From Nitrospira sp. (GTDB lineage: Bacteria > Nitrospirota > Nitrospiria > Nitrospirales > Nitrospiraceae): a stretch of 6,835 bases of DNA. The DNA is taken from contig JANYBU010000355.1 of assembly GCA_025360665.1 (NCBI GenBank), positions 1 through 6,835 of the forward strand. Direction: 5' to 3'. The translations under genes and the position numbers were made by a program. The notes under the pieces are model-generated. The model was given only the letters and a program-made list of their open reading frames with translations. It ran no database searches and was not told the origin of the DNA. Shown one piece after another: positions 1 through 6,835 of this stretch (its first letter is position 1; every line of letters starts with the position of its first letter).

Positions 1-2
1 AG

Positions 3-194
3 TTCACGACCGGCTCGGGTCTCAATAACCTGGAATTCGGGGTACGACTGCGCTATGAAATCCGGCGCGAGGTGGCTCCCTATGTCGGCTTCTCCCTCGA
101 CCGGAGCTTTGGCGAGACTGCTACCCTCGTGCGCCAAGAGGCTGGAAACCCGAGTCAGATTCGATTCGTCGTGGGCGTGCGGGCGTGGTTCTGA
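3..194 (+). CDS. copB: Copper resistance protein CopB/PcoB family, C-terminal 63 residues (5' partial)
   Basis: The frame is open from the left edge and stops at TGA 192-194. The visible part reads as alternating beta strands of an outer-membrane barrel: LEFGVRLRYEI, then REVAPYVGFSLDRSFG, and the end IRFVVGVRAWF. A final aromatic residue, here Phe, is the usual recognition signal for barrel assembly in the outer membrane, and the GVRAWF-type ending is typical of CopB. Family members bind copper in the outer membrane or periplasm and contribute to resistance, commonly alongside the multicopper oxidase CopA. The start, signal peptide and Met/His-rich N-terminal part lie outside the window, so intactness cannot be judged. 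The gene sits ahead of a Cus-type efflux operon, which fits a copper role. Another small outer-membrane barrel is possible but less likely. Confidence 0.8.
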   Translation, partial: FTTGSGLNNLEFGVRLRYEIRREVAPYVGFSLDRSFGETATLVRQEAGNPSQIRFVVGVRAWF

Positions 195-259
195 ACACGA
201 ACCCTCTAGAGAGCAGGCTTTCGATGGGAAATCGCTAGCGCGCTGTTGTGCTTAATTCC

Positions 260-430
260 ATGCAAGTGGTTTATTCTTCTGATGAACGTCGGGTTGAGAT
301 GTATCGGGGAATCTCTGATGAGTGATACTTCAAAGTTCAGGCTAGTCGGTATGAGTGGTTGGGCGAGTATCTGTTTGGATCCGTTCCGTTTGATGTGGTG
401 GAGTCAAAAGTGTATGAGGTGCATTGTTGA
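260..430 (+). pseudogene. Possible interrupted small gene (about 56 codons split by a TGA)
   Basis: From ATG 260 one frame reads MQVVYSSDERRVEMYRGISDE and meets TGA at 323-325. The same frame then continues without a stop to TGA 428-430 and has protein-like composition: YFKVQASRYEWLGEYL, then FGSVPFDVVESKVYEVHC. Both halves are rich in charged and aromatic residues, as in a soluble small protein. The competing frame across this stretch is full of Cys, Met and Trp, as expected of a shadow. A single TGG-to-TGA change would explain the break. There is no clear Shine-Dalgarno sequence before 260, and no ATG for the second half. I do not recognise the family. The region is visibly less GC-rich than the flanking genes, so it may be a remnant or plain intergenic DNA. 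Confidence 0.3.
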
Positions 431-455
431 CGGCTGGGATGGAGAGGGATAAACT
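427..455 (+). promoter_or_regulatory. Candidate sigma70-type promoter before the small Cys protein gene
   Basis: TTGACG at 427-432 matches the -35 consensus at 5 of 6 bases. After a 17-base spacer, TAAACT at 450-455 matches the -10 consensus at 4 of 6. Transcription would start near 462, which is also the ATG of the next gene, so the mRNA would be nearly leaderless. That conflicts with use of the GGAGAGG at 441-447 as a ribosome binding site. No CusR- or CueR-type dyad was seen beside it. Chance matches of this quality are common. Confidence 0.3.
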
Positions 456-461
456 GACGGT

Positions 462-833
462 ATGCGAGTACATTCCCATCGCTTCCCTTCGGTTCTAGCC
501 TGCACACTCGTCGTGCTCTTTTTCGCGTTGAGCTTTAATGCCTATGCCTGCCTCCTGCCGGTGAATGGCGTCACGACCGCTCCAATGGGCAATGGCTGTT
601 CGACTCCAGATGAACAACCGGTCTATCAGTTCTGCGATGCGTTTAAGACGCTCGGCGTGCAGTCTGCCGATAAGCTCCACCTCAACAGTGACTGTCAGAC
701 GATCTGTTCTGAAGACACTGCCACGTTAGCACTTGTTGTCATCCTCACCGCACACAGCAGCCGCTTCTCCGATCATCCCACAGTCGCTCCTCCCCAGGAT
801 CTCCTGCTCAAGATTTCCGTGTTTCGCATCTGA
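462..833 (+). CDS. Small exported cysteine-containing protein of unknown function
   Basis: This 123-residue protein starts at ATG 462; the only upstream purine run, GGAGAGG at 441-447, is 14 bases away, which is long. Residues 1-29 look like a signal peptide: basic MRVHSHR, a hydrophobic core at about 11-25, and an AYA site before Cys30. Cys30 directly after the cut could mean a lipoprotein, but the lipobox is poor (Tyr at -2). The mature part has five cysteines, at 30, 46, 58, 78 and 82; the last pair is spaced C-x3-C in DCQTIC. Even conserved-looking blocks such as GNGCSTPDEQPVYQFCDAF suggest a folded domain. A later hydrophobic stretch at about 88-97 is short. I do not recognise the family. 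Its place between copB and cusCBA suggests a periplasmic copper-related role, by context only. Confidence 0.65.
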   Translation: MRVHSHRFPSVLACTLVVLFFALSFNAYACLLPVNGVTTAPMGNGCSTPDEQPVYQFCDAFKTLGVQSADKLHLNSDCQTICSEDTATLALVVILTAHSSRFSDHPTVAPPQDLLLKISVFRI

Positions 834-976
834 TCTTCCCCTCCCATACCTCGTAATCGCTCCTGTGCCATCATGTGCGCCGTTCGACGCTCGGTTTCAG
901 CGTCCGGCCTATCGTCTAGTTCTCTTGGCCACGTATGACCAGAGCGCAGACCGGGCTTCGAACGCGTGGGAACTCT

Positions 977-982
977 GGGAGG
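977..982 (+). promoter_or_regulatory. Ribosome binding site that fixes the cusC-like start
   Basis: GGGAGG lies 8 bases before ATG 991. The frame is open upstream to an ATG at 733, but that longer version would overlap the preceding gene and bury the signal peptide inside the protein. This site and the signal peptide beginning at 991 settle the start. Confidence 0.75.
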
Positions 983-990
983 TCATTGCT

Positions 991-2280
991 ATGAGACGGA
1001 ATAGACGACGTCAGTGTGTGATGGTCGCGTCAGTGCTGGTGATGTTCTTCAGCAGCGGACTGTCGAGGGCACAGGATACCGACTCTGTGCCGCGCAACAA
1101 GCTGGTGCTTCCGGAATTGATCCACGAGGTCTTGGCTCGGAATCCCGAGCTTGTGGCGGCACGCAAGCAATGGGAAGCCGTCACGAATCGGATTACGCCG
1201 GCACGGTCATTGGATGACCCAATCCTGTCCCTCCAGCTGTGGAATTTCCCGCAGAGCTTCAATGTCACGCAGGCGCAGAACAATATCTTCGGTCTCTCGC
1301 AGAATCTTCCCTTTCCCGGAAAACTCGCGCTCAAAGGCAACGTGGCGAGTCGTTCGGCCGATATGACCGAGCAGGCGGTCCGTGCGAAGGAACGGGAACT
1401 GGTCGCCCGCCTGAAGCAGGCCTACTACGATTTGTTTCTCGCGCAGAAGGCACGCCAGATTCATCATGAACAGGTGGAGCTGTTCAGACAGTTTGTGGAG
1501 ATTGCGAACGCAAAGTTCCGTGCAGGCATGGGAAGCCAGGCCGATGTTCTCAAGGCCCACGTCGAGTTGTCCCTGCTGTTCCAACATCTTCCCGTTCTGG
1601 AACAGCGTCGGGAAACCGCCGAGGCGATGCTGAATACGCTGCTTGATCGAGATCCCGCATTCCGCTTGGGCCTTGCGCAAGAACCCGCACAACTCCCACT
1701 CGAGACGCCCAGCAGTGATCTGCATCATTTCGCGTTAAACGACAGGCCGGAGATCAAAGCCGCCGAGCTCGCAGTGCAGCGGAACGAGCAGTCCCACGCG
1801 TTGGCCCAGCGTCAGTACTACCCGGACTTCAACGTGGCGTTTCAGCGCTTTCAAAACTATCAGGCCAACGATGGATTCGGCGCCTACGTGTCGATGAGCA
1901 TCCCGTTCGCGTTTTGGACCAAGCCGAAGTACGACGCGGGCGTGCAGGAGGCCGCAGCGGCGGTCGCGGTCGCGCGGGCGGAGCAACATACCTTAGAAAA
2001 CTTGACCCGGTTTCAGATCAACGACCTGCTGGCCAAGCTCAAGGCGACTGACCAGGTGGCCACGTTGTACCGCACCACCATCTTGCCACAGGCCGAGCAG
2101 AGCCTGGAAGCGGCGCGCGTCGGGTATCGCGCGGGCAAAGCCGGGTTTCTGGAGCTGATTGACGCGCAGAAGGCCTGGCGAGGATTTCAGCTTGAGTATT
2201 TCACGGCCCTCGTGGATCGCCAGCATCGACTGGCTGAACTTGAGCAGGTTGTCGGCATCACGCTTGATCGGCAGAGCTAA
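991..2280 (+). CDS. cusC: TolC/CusC-family outer-membrane efflux channel
   Basis: The product has 429 residues, the usual size for this family. It forms the outer-membrane and periplasmic tunnel through which the RND pump expels metal. Residues 1-27 are a signal peptide (MRRNRRR, a hydrophobic core, cleavage after SRA). The mature protein shows the two-fold repeat of outer-membrane efflux proteins: AKFRAGMGSQADVLKAHVEL at about 175-194 pairs with VGYRAGKAGFLELIDAQKAW at 377-396. Barrel-strand stretches SQNLPFPGKL (103-112) and SMSIPFAFW (301-309) match in the same way. Long Ala/Glu/Gln-rich helices fill the rest. No cysteine follows the signal peptide, so unlike E. coli CusC it is not a lipoprotein. 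The next gene, the adaptor, begins 22 bases downstream. The metal specificity named here comes from the pump; the channel alone would be called only TolC-like. Confidence 0.9.
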   Translation: MRRNRRRQCVMVASVLVMFFSSGLSRAQDTDSVPRNKLVLPELIHEVLARNPELVAARKQWEAVTNRITPARSLDDPILSLQLWNFPQSFNVTQAQNNIFGLSQNLPFPGKLALKGNVASRSADMTEQAVRAKERELVARLKQAYYDLFLAQKARQIHHEQVELFRQFVEIANAKFRAGMGSQADVLKAHVELSLLFQHLPVLEQRRETAEAMLNTLLDRDPAFRLGLAQEPAQLPLETPSSDLHHFALNDRPEIKAAELAVQRNEQSHALAQRQYYPDFNVAFQRFQNYQANDGFGAYVSMSIPFAFWTKPKYDAGVQEAAAAVAVARAEQHTLENLTRFQINDLLAKLKATDQVATLYRTTILPQAEQSLEAARVGYRAGKAGFLELIDAQKAWRGFQLEYFTALVDRQHRLAELEQVVGITLDRQS

Positions 2281-2290
2281 CGCAATCATC

Positions 2291-2297
2291 AAGGAGG
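2291..2297 (+). promoter_or_regulatory. Strong ribosome binding site of the cusB-like gene
   Basis: AAGGAGG lies 5 bases before ATG 2303, an almost perfect Shine-Dalgarno sequence in the 22-base gap after cusC. The frame is open further upstream to 2159, inside cusC, but that extension has no such site and would place 48 polar residues before the membrane anchor. Confidence 0.85.
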
Positions 2298-2302
2298 AAC
2301 AC

Positions 2303-3991
2303 ATGAACCAGCAGACATACAGAAAAAGTTTCGTGATCGGCGTCGTGGCGATCGGTGCGATAGCCGGAGTCGCCGCCGGCTTCTTTAGCGCTCACGGAAT
2401 GATGGGTTCTATTGTCGGTATGACTATGGGAACAGGGGGCGTTGCAGCATCTTCAGATCTGGCGAGTGGAACGGCAGAGATGAAGGGTATGCCCAAGACG
2501 CAGATGGACATGAACAAGATGGCTCCGGCCGGTGAGAAACCTATGGCGGGCATGCCAGGCATGTCTGCGGCGCCGTCCGGGGCTGTGGTGATTCCGGCTG
2601 TGATGAGACAGCTGATCGGGGTCCGAAGCGCGCCGGCCAGCGTCGTGCTATTAGGGCAAGAGATTCGCGCAGTCGGCACGGTCGGCTACGACGAACGTGG
2701 CTTTAGTCAGGTCACATTGAAAACCTCCGGGTGGGTGCGAGAGGTTTTTGTCGATTCGATCGGTCGCCCCGTACGCAAAGGCGAACCCCTTTTCACCTTC
2801 TACTCGCCGGACCTCCTGGCCACGCAGGACGAGTATCTCCTCGCCGTGAAAACTCAGGCTCAACTGGCTACCAGTCCTCTCGCTGAAGTCAAAGCCAACG
2901 CGGTGTCCCTCGTGAGCAGTGCACGGGAACGCCTTCGATTGTGGGACGTGACCGATGCACAAATGGCCACGCTGGCACGTCGAGGTGCAGCGGAGCCAGT
3001 GCTCACGGTCTATGCCCCGTCCTCCGGGACTGTTCTGAAGCGAGAGGCCGTGCCAGGGAAATATGTGGAACCAGGCACGACACTCTATGAGGTGGCGGAT
3101 CTCTCCACGGTCTGGATCTCTGCCGACATCTATGAGTCAGAGGTCGCGGCGGTGACACTCAACCAGCAGGCTTCAGTCACGTTCGCCGCGTATCCGGGAG
3201 AAACGTTTGAGGGCACGGTTTCATACATTTATACCACCCTGAATACCGAGGCCCGCACGGTGCGCGTGCGGGTGGAAATGCCAAATCCTGGGCTGAGACT
3301 GAAGCCGGGCATGTTCGGAACCGTCACCTTGCGGGCCGATGCGGCGAGGGCGTTGGTTGTGCCCAAGGAAGCTGTGCTGGACACCGGACTTCGCCAACTC
3401 GTGTTCCTGGATCGTGGCGAAGGAGCCTACGCGCCGTATCCGGTCAAGCTTGGGCGTCGTAGTCAGGATGACGTGGAAGTGCTGGAAGGACTCAAAGAAG
3501 GAGACCGTATCGTGACCTCGGCCAATTTCCTGTTGGACGCAGAGAGTAAGTTGGCCTCAGCGTCGAGCATGCAGGCCATGATGGGCCGGATCGGCATGGG
3601 CGATTGGCAGATGCGCGGTGCGCACGAGGGCAAGATGGAAGGGATGAAAGGACCATCCGGTCCAGAGACCCGTCAGATGAACGGCTTCTCCCTCACGTTG
3701 ACGACGGTGCCGGACAAACCTAAGGCCGGCAACGTGCTGCTCAAGCTCACGCTCACAGATCAGGCCGGCAAGCCAGTGACCGATGCGCAAGTTGTGTTCG
3801 TCTATACGATGCCGATGCCGGGCATGACCGATTCCAAGGTGACGGCTCGCCACACCAAGGACGGGCTCTACGAAGGTACTGTGCTGTTCGGCATGGGTGG
3901 CACCTGGATGGTGACGGTCAACATGACGGTACCAGGGCGACCGCCCATCGCCGAAAAGTTTCAGTTCTCGGTCGCCGGGGGAGGCATGTAA
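2303..3991 (+). CDS. cusB: CusB-type periplasmic adaptor with Met-rich N-terminus and C-terminal YtkA/FixH-like domain
   Basis: This 562-residue membrane fusion protein would link the CusA-like pump to the outer-membrane channel. Residues 9-30 form a hydrophobic signal or anchor segment. A methionine-rich stretch follows: 12 Met between 33 and 87, including MAGMPGM at 81-87. In E. coli CusB N-terminal methionines bind Cu(I)/Ag(I), so this is the likely metal site. Next come the first half of the lipoyl-like domain (about 123-168), a helical hairpin starting FYSPDLLATQDEYL (to about 228), the second lipoyl half (VYAPSSGTVLKREAVPG), the beta barrel (about 268-345) and the membrane-proximal domain (to about 415). 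A second Met cluster lies at 423-459. Residues 461-560 resemble a YtkA/FixH-like beta domain with MPMPGM at 503-508. That extra domain makes the protein longer than the roughly 400 residues of E. coli CusB. No heavy-metal-binding YHS-like CPMHP motif is present. Confidence 0.92.
   Translation: MNQQTYRKSFVIGVVAIGAIAGVAAGFFSAHGMMGSIVGMTMGTGGVAASSDLASGTAEMKGMPKTQMDMNKMAPAGEKPMAGMPGMSAAPSGAVVIPAVMRQLIGVRSAPASVVLLGQEIRAVGTVGYDERGFSQVTLKTSGWVREVFVDSIGRPVRKGEPLFTFYSPDLLATQDEYLLAVKTQAQLATSPLAEVKANAVSLVSSARERLRLWDVTDAQMATLARRGAAEPVLTVYAPSSGTVLKREAVPGKYVEPGTTLYEVADLSTVWISADIYESEVAAVTLNQQASVTFAAYPGETFEGTVSYIYTTLNTEARTVRVRVEMPNPGLRLKPGMFGTVTLRADAARALVVPKEAVLDTGLRQLVFLDRGEGAYAPYPVKLGRRSQDDVEVLEGLKEGDRIVTSANFLLDAESKLASASSMQAMMGRIGMGDWQMRGAHEGKMEGMKGPSGPETRQMNGFSLTLTTVPDKPKAGNVLLKLTLTDQAGKPVTDAQVVFVYTMPMPGMTDSKVTARHTKDGLYEGTVLFGMGGTWMVTVNMTVPGRPPIAEKFQFSVAGGGM
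3977..3984 (+). promoter_or_regulatory. Probable ribosome binding site of cusA inside the end of cusB
   Basis: GGGGGAGG overlaps the last codons of cusB and lies 13 bases before ATG 3998, further than ideal. The short distance from the cusB stop (3989-3991) suggests that ribosomes ending cusB help start cusA, by translational coupling. Confidence 0.5.
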
Positions 3992-3997
3992 TCCGTC

Positions 3998-6835
3998 ATG
4001 ATCGCACGACTCATTGAAGGAAGCGCCCGCAATCCAATTCTGGTCATCCTGTGTGTGGTGCTGTTGGCAACCGGCGGCCTGTGGGCTGGATTTCAGGTTC
4101 CGCTGGATGCGATCCCGGATCTGTCCGATGTCCAGGTGATCATTTACACCGAGTGGGAGGGGCGCAGTCCCACGTTGATTGAAGACCAGATCACGTATCC
4201 GATCGTCACGTCTCTGCTTGCCGGTCCGAAAGTCAAACGAGTGCGGGGGGTCTCAGAATACGGGGTCTCCTATGTGTATGTGATCTTCGAAGACCGGACG
4301 GACTTGTACTGGGCAAGGAGTCGTGTGCTGGAATACATGCAGAAGCTGACTGGGAAGTTGCCCTCCGGAGTCGCACCGACTCTAGGTCCTGACGCGACCG
4401 GCGTCGGGTGGGTGTATCAGTATGCACTGGTGGATGAGTCTGGCGCACATGACCTGGCGCAGCTCCGCAGCCTTCAGGATTGGTACCTGCGCTTCCAACT
4501 GGAAAGTGTGCCAGGCGTGGCAGAAGTGTCGGCGGTCGGCGGGTTCGTCAAGCAGTATCAAATCGAAGTGGACCCGAACACGTTGGCCGCCTACCGGTTA
4601 CCGATCAAGACGATCATCGACGCGGTTCGGAATAGCAATGCGGAGGTGAGCGGCCGTGTCTTAGAAATGGCCGGCACGGAATACGTGATTCGAGCGAGAG
4701 GCTACCTGCGTTCGATTGAGGATATTGAGATGATCCCCGTCGGGACAGATGGACGCGGCACGCCCATCTTGATTCGGGATATCGCCCATGTCCACGTCGG
4801 GCCGGACCAGCGTCGGGGCGTTGCCGAGTTGGACGGCAAGGGCCAGACGGTCGGAGGCATCGTGATCATGCGGGCCGGAGAGAACGCGCTTGCCGTGATT
4901 GAACGGATCAAATCAAAGCTGGCAGAGATCACACCGGCCCTGCCGAAGGGCGTCCATATCGTTCCCACCTATGACCGGTCTGATCTCATTCACCGGGCCA
5001 TTGCCGTGCTCCGCGAGAAGCTCGTGGAAGAGAGCATCATCGTCAGCCTGGTCGCGGTGGTCTTTCTGTTTCACCTGCGCAGCGCCCTGGTGGCTATTCT
5101 CATCCTGCCCGTGGCCGTGCTGCTCGCCTTTATCCCGATGGCCTACTTGAATATCACGTCCAGCATCATGTCGCTCGGTGGGATCGCCATTGCCATCGGC
5201 GCGATGGTGGATGCGGCCATCGTCATGGTGGAGAACGCGCATAAGCGGTTGGAACAAGCACCGAATGCAGACCGGATCGAGACCATCATCGCGGCGGCCA
5301 AAGAAGTCGGACGTCCCTTGTTCTTCTCATTGCTGGTGATCGCCGTGGCATTCCTGCCGATCTTCGCGCTGGAATCGCAGGAGGGGAGGCTGTTCACGCC
5401 GCTGGCCTACACCAAGACGTTTGCCATGCTCTTTTCTACCGCGCTCTCGGTGACGTTGGCTCCTGTATTGATGGTCCTCTTTATCCGTGGGCGGATCCGA
5501 GCGGAGGCCAAGAATCCGTTGAACTGGCTGCTGATCGCGCTGTATCGGCCCATCCTCTCCGGCGCGTTGCGCGTCCGGTGGCTGACGCTTGGACTGGCGG
5601 TGGTGGTCGTGGGATTCACGGTGCCGATCTTTTCCCGCCTCGGCGCGGAATTCATGCCGCCGCTGAACGAGGGGACCATCCTCTACATGCCGACCACTGT
5701 CCCCGGTCTCTCGATCCCTGAATCAGCCAAGATCTTGCAGGTCCAGGATCAGTTGCTCACGACCTTCCCTGAAGTGGAACGAGTGTTCGGCAAAATGGGG
5801 AAGGCCCCGACGGCCACCGATCCGGCCTTTGTCGGAATGGCCGAGATCACGGTCACCCTCAAACCGGAAGCGCAATGGCGGCCTGGCATGACCTGGGATC
5901 GGTTATTGGATGAGATGGATGCCAAGCTGCGCATTCCTGGATTTCCAAACATCTGGTGGATGCCGATTCAGACGCGCACCGAGATGATCACGACCGGCGT
6001 GCGCAGCCCGGTCGGCATCAAAGTCCTGGGGCCGGATCTGAAGATCATTGAGAAAATCGGCTTGGAGATCGAGCAAGTCTTGGCAAATGTGCCAGGCACG
6101 AAAAGCGCCTTTGCCGAACGGCTGAATGAAGGGTATTACCTCGACCTGATTGTGAACCGACGCGAAGCAGCCCGTTATGGTCTGACGGTGGGAGACGTGC
6201 AAGCGGTGATCACCTCGGCCATTGGGGGAGAAACCGTGACGACCATGGTCGAAGGGCGGGAGCGGTATCCAGTCAATGTGCGCTACCAGCGAGAACTGCG
6301 CGATGACCCTGATCGGCTCAAGAGGGTGCTGATTCCCACGCCGAGCGGGGCGCAGATTCCGCTCGGACAAATTGCAGATCTCGTCATCACGCAAGGGCCG
6401 CCGTCGATCGCGGATGAGGCGGGAGCGCTGGCCGGGTTGGTTTCGGTCGCGGTCAGTGGACGCGATCTGCGCGGCTATGTTGAAGACGCCCAACGCGCGG
6501 TCCGAGACCGAGTGACATTACCTTCTGGGTATCGGCTGGTCTGGGCCGGTCAATATGAGCATCTGGTGCGAGCCGAAGAGCGGTTAAAGCTGGTCGTCCC
6601 CGTCACCATTGGGATCATTCTCTTGCTGCTCTATCTCAACTTCGGTTCGCTGGCGAAATCCCTCATCGTGCTCCTGTCCGTTCCCTTCGCCGCGATCGGG
6701 GCCATCTGGTATCTCGACTATCTGGGCTACAACTTGAGCGTGGCGGTCTGGGTCGGCATCATCGCCCTGGCCGGCGTGGCGGCAGAGACGGGCGTGGTCA
6801 TGCTCGTCTATCTTGATGAGGCCTACGAACGACGA
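3998..6835 (+). CDS. cusA: CusA-type heavy-metal RND efflux pump (3' partial, 946 residues visible)
   Basis: The frame is open from ATG 3998 to the right edge; CusA proteins are about 1,040-1,050 residues, so roughly 100 are missing. It is the proton-driven inner-membrane pump that moves Cu(I)/Ag(I) outward. The order is TM1 (about 13-31) with the following DAIPDLSDVQVI motif, a large periplasmic loop, TM2-TM6 (about 347-497), TM7 (about 529-547), a second periplasmic loop and TM8-TM10 (about 866-936). TM4 carries GAMVDAAIVMVEN with Asp405, the proton-relay residue. By my alignment to remembered E. coli CusA, Met564, Met614 and Met663 match the three-Met metal site (573, 623, 672). Met631 matches Met640 and Glu930 matches Glu939; the Lys984 equivalent is beyond the edge. 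These residues favour Cu/Ag over a CzcA-type substrate. It starts 6 bases after cusB. No frameshift is seen. Confidence 0.95.
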   Translation, partial: MIARLIEGSARNPILVILCVVLLATGGLWAGFQVPLDAIPDLSDVQVIIYTEWEGRSPTLIEDQITYPIVTSLLAGPKVKRVRGVSEYGVSYVYVIFEDRTDLYWARSRVLEYMQKLTGKLPSGVAPTLGPDATGVGWVYQYALVDESGAHDLAQLRSLQDWYLRFQLESVPGVAEVSAVGGFVKQYQIEVDPNTLAAYRLPIKTIIDAVRNSNAEVSGRVLEMAGTEYVIRARGYLRSIEDIEMIPVGTDGRGTPILIRDIAHVHVGPDQRRGVAELDGKGQTVGGIVIMRAGENALAVIERIKSKLAEITPALPKGVHIVPTYDRSDLIHRAIAVLREKLVEESIIVSLVAVVFLFHLRSALVAILILPVAVLLAFIPMAYLNITSSIMSLGGIAIAIGAMVDAAIVMVENAHKRLEQAPNADRIETIIAAAKEVGRPLFFSLLVIAVAFLPIFALESQEGRLFTPLAYTKTFAMLFSTALSVTLAPVLMVLFIRGRIRAEAKNPLNWLLIALYRPILSGALRVRWLTLGLAVVVVGFTVPIFSRLGAEFMPPLNEGTILYMPTTVPGLSIPESAKILQVQDQLLTTFPEVERVFGKMGKAPTATDPAFVGMAEITVTLKPEAQWRPGMTWDRLLDEMDAKLRIPGFPNIWWMPIQTRTEMITTGVRSPVGIKVLGPDLKIIEKIGLEIEQVLANVPGTKSAFAERLNEGYYLDLIVNRREAARYGLTVGDVQAVITSAIGGETVTTMVEGRERYPVNVRYQRELRDDPDRLKRVLIPTPSGAQIPLGQIADLVITQGPPSIADEAGALAGLVSVAVSGRDLRGYVEDAQRAVRDRVTLPSGYRLVWAGQYEHLVRAEERLKLVVPVTIGIILLLLYLNFGSLAKSLIVLLSVPFAAIGAIWYLDYLGYNLSVAVWVGIIALAGVAAETGVVMLVYLDEAYERR

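Noticed and set aside
55..255. A 66-codon + strand open frame over the end of copB
   Set aside because: It is out of frame with the CopB C-terminus, which has family-like sequence and a natural stop at 192-194.
195..260. Terminator after copB
   Set aside because: Short self-complementary stretches occur (CGCTAGCG at 233-240 and the overlapping AGCGCGCT at 237-244), but there is no longer stem and no following T-run.
323..370. Selenocysteine recoding of the TGA at 323-325
   Set aside because: I found no convincing hairpin just after the TGA, and the context suggests no redox enzyme. A broken gene or non-coding spacer is simpler.
246..452. A 68-codon + strand open frame
   Set aside because: Its product is unusually rich in Cys, Met and Trp with no domain pattern or start signal. 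A different frame over the same bases looks more protein-like.
733..990. N-terminal extension of the cusC-like frame to an ATG at 733
   Set aside because: It overlaps the small Cys protein gene, lacks a ribosome site, and would put the clear signal peptide in the middle of the protein. ATG 991 has GGGAGG at the right distance.
1207..1728. A 173-codon minus-strand open frame
   Set aside because: It lies wholly inside the cusC-like gene and shows no recognisable motif or start signal; it is a by-product of GC-rich coding sequence.
5903..6493. A 196-codon minus-strand open frame
   Set aside because: It is antisense to the second periplasmic loop of CusA, whose conserved residues are intact. 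The minus-strand product is Arg/His/Asp-rich with no domain.

Overview
The window is part of a copper/silver (heavy-metal) resistance cluster from a Gram-negative bacterium. All intact genes lie on the + strand. The outer-membrane proteins (a CopB-type barrel and a TolC/CusC-type channel) and the tripartite RND pump require a double membrane. The genes are GC-rich. The general look would suit an environmental lineage such as Nitrospirota or a proteobacterium, but nothing here fixes the taxon and I hold that loosely.

Layout: (1) 3-194 is the last 63 codons of an outer-membrane copper-resistance protein of the CopB/PcoB family; its start lies before the window. (2) 195-461 is a visibly more AT-rich spacer. 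It holds a possible decayed small gene (260-430, two halves in one frame split by a TGA) and a promoter-like sequence (427-455). (3) 462-833 encodes a 123-residue exported, cysteine-containing protein that I do not recognise. (4) 991-2280 is a cusC-like outer-membrane efflux channel. (5) 2303-3991 is a cusB-like periplasmic adaptor with a methionine-rich N-terminus and an extra C-terminal YtkA/FixH-like domain. (6) 3998 to the window end is a cusA-like inner-membrane RND pump, 946 codons visible and open at the 3' edge.

How they work together: CusA, CusB and CusC homologues would form a proton-driven channel across both membranes that exports Cu(I)/Ag(I), with CopB binding or handling copper at the outer membrane. 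The pump keeps the methionines known to bind Cu(I)/Ag(I) in E. coli CusA, which favours copper/silver over the Zn/Co/Cd specificity of CzcA. cusC, cusB and cusA are tightly packed (22 and 6 bases apart), so they very likely form one operon. No cusF metallochaperone gene lies between cusC and cusB as in E. coli. The Met-rich tail of CusB, its YtkA-like domain, or the small Cys protein could take that role; this is inference. The cluster itself is a familiar type. The least explained parts are the small Cys protein, the interrupted frame in front of it, and the domain architecture of CusB.
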